Position numbers and translations under genes: made by a program. 5,833 nt of DNA from Acidobacteriaceae bacterium (GTDB lineage Bacteria > Acidobacteriota > Terriglobia > Terriglobales > Acidobacteriaceae): assembly GCA_025929125.1 (NCBI GenBank), contig JAICMT010000118.1, positions 1 through 5,833 of the forward strand, read 5' to 3'. The notes below the pieces were generated by a model that worked only from the letters and a program-made list of their open reading frames with translations, made no database searches and was not told the origin of the DNA. This document shows positions 5,714 through 5,833 of this stretch, piece by piece. The first letter of the stretch is position 1; each line of letters starts with the position of its first letter.

Positions 5714-5833
5714 ATGCCTCTGAACTGCGGAATCGTTGGGCTTCCCAACGTCGGTAAAAGCACCATCTTCAATGCACTCACCTCGGCGAAGGCCCAGGCG
5801 GCCAATTATCCCTTCTGCACCATCGATCCCAAC
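5714..5833 (+). CDS. ychF: Redox/ribosome-associated GTPase (ATPase) YchF, N-terminal 40 codons
   Basis: YchF (OLA1 in eukaryotes) is a cytoplasmic Obg-related P-loop protein that prefers ATP over GTP, binds ribosomes and affects oxidative-stress responses. Forty codons are visible before the window ends. They include the nucleotide-binding loop GLPNVGKST (9-17) and the highly conserved [12 protein letters not shown] (29-40) covering the switch I region. Both match YchF far better than Era, Der or Obg. The start at residue [10 protein letters not shown] fits the family N-terminus exactly, with no extension. It is divergent from the ZIP transporter gene across 175 bp. The rest of the protein, including the TGS domain, is outside the window. 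Confidence 0.93.
   Translation, partial: MPLNCGIVGLPNVGKSTIFNALTSAKAQAANYPFCTIDPN

Overview
The window looks like a chromosomal housekeeping stretch from a GC-rich Gram-negative-type bacterium. Gene content and protein style (a HAMP-SpoIIE phosphatase with a large periplasmic sensor, a BrkB-family protein next to queG, a dolichyl-phosphate-mannose-synthase-like glycosyltransferase, a ZIP transporter and ychF) best fit an Acidobacteriota/Terriglobia member. That assignment rests on recognition and was not tested by a search. I see no mobile element, tRNA, rRNA, CRISPR array or transfer signature.

Layout. Positions 1-516 hold the C-terminal part of epoxyqueuosine reductase (queG), whose start lies outside the window. 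It overlaps by 23 bp a six-helix YihY/BrkB-family membrane protein (494-1480), which overlaps by 17 bp a 722-residue membrane-anchored serine phosphatase (1464-3632). These three genes run on the + strand with interlocking ends and almost certainly form one transcription unit. A roughly 280-bp gap (3633-3912) follows, with a two-part stem-loop, a repeated CATCCTAC octamer and a weak promoter-like sequence. Next comes a divergent GT2 glycosyltransferase (preferred start 3913, end 4752). It converges on a minus-strand ZIP metal transporter (5538-4768) with only 15 bp between the stop codons. A 175-bp divergent intergenic region then leads to the first 40 codons of the GTPase gene ychF (5714 to the window end).

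How the genes work together. The queG-yihY-phosphatase operon joins a tRNA-modification enzyme, an inner-membrane protein of unknown role and a signalling phosphatase. No shared pathway is evident, and the link may be only co-transcription. The phosphatase has all the expected metal-binding motifs, but no STAS or anti-sigma partner is encoded in the window. The glycosyltransferase keeps the fold-defining motifs but has lost the first Asp of its DxD motif. The ZIP protein has lysine and threonine where a binuclear metal site would need acidic/amide ligands.

I found no convincing new multi-gene system. The most unusual items are the degenerate glycosyltransferase, the structured gap upstream of it and the unassigned sensor domain of the phosphatase.
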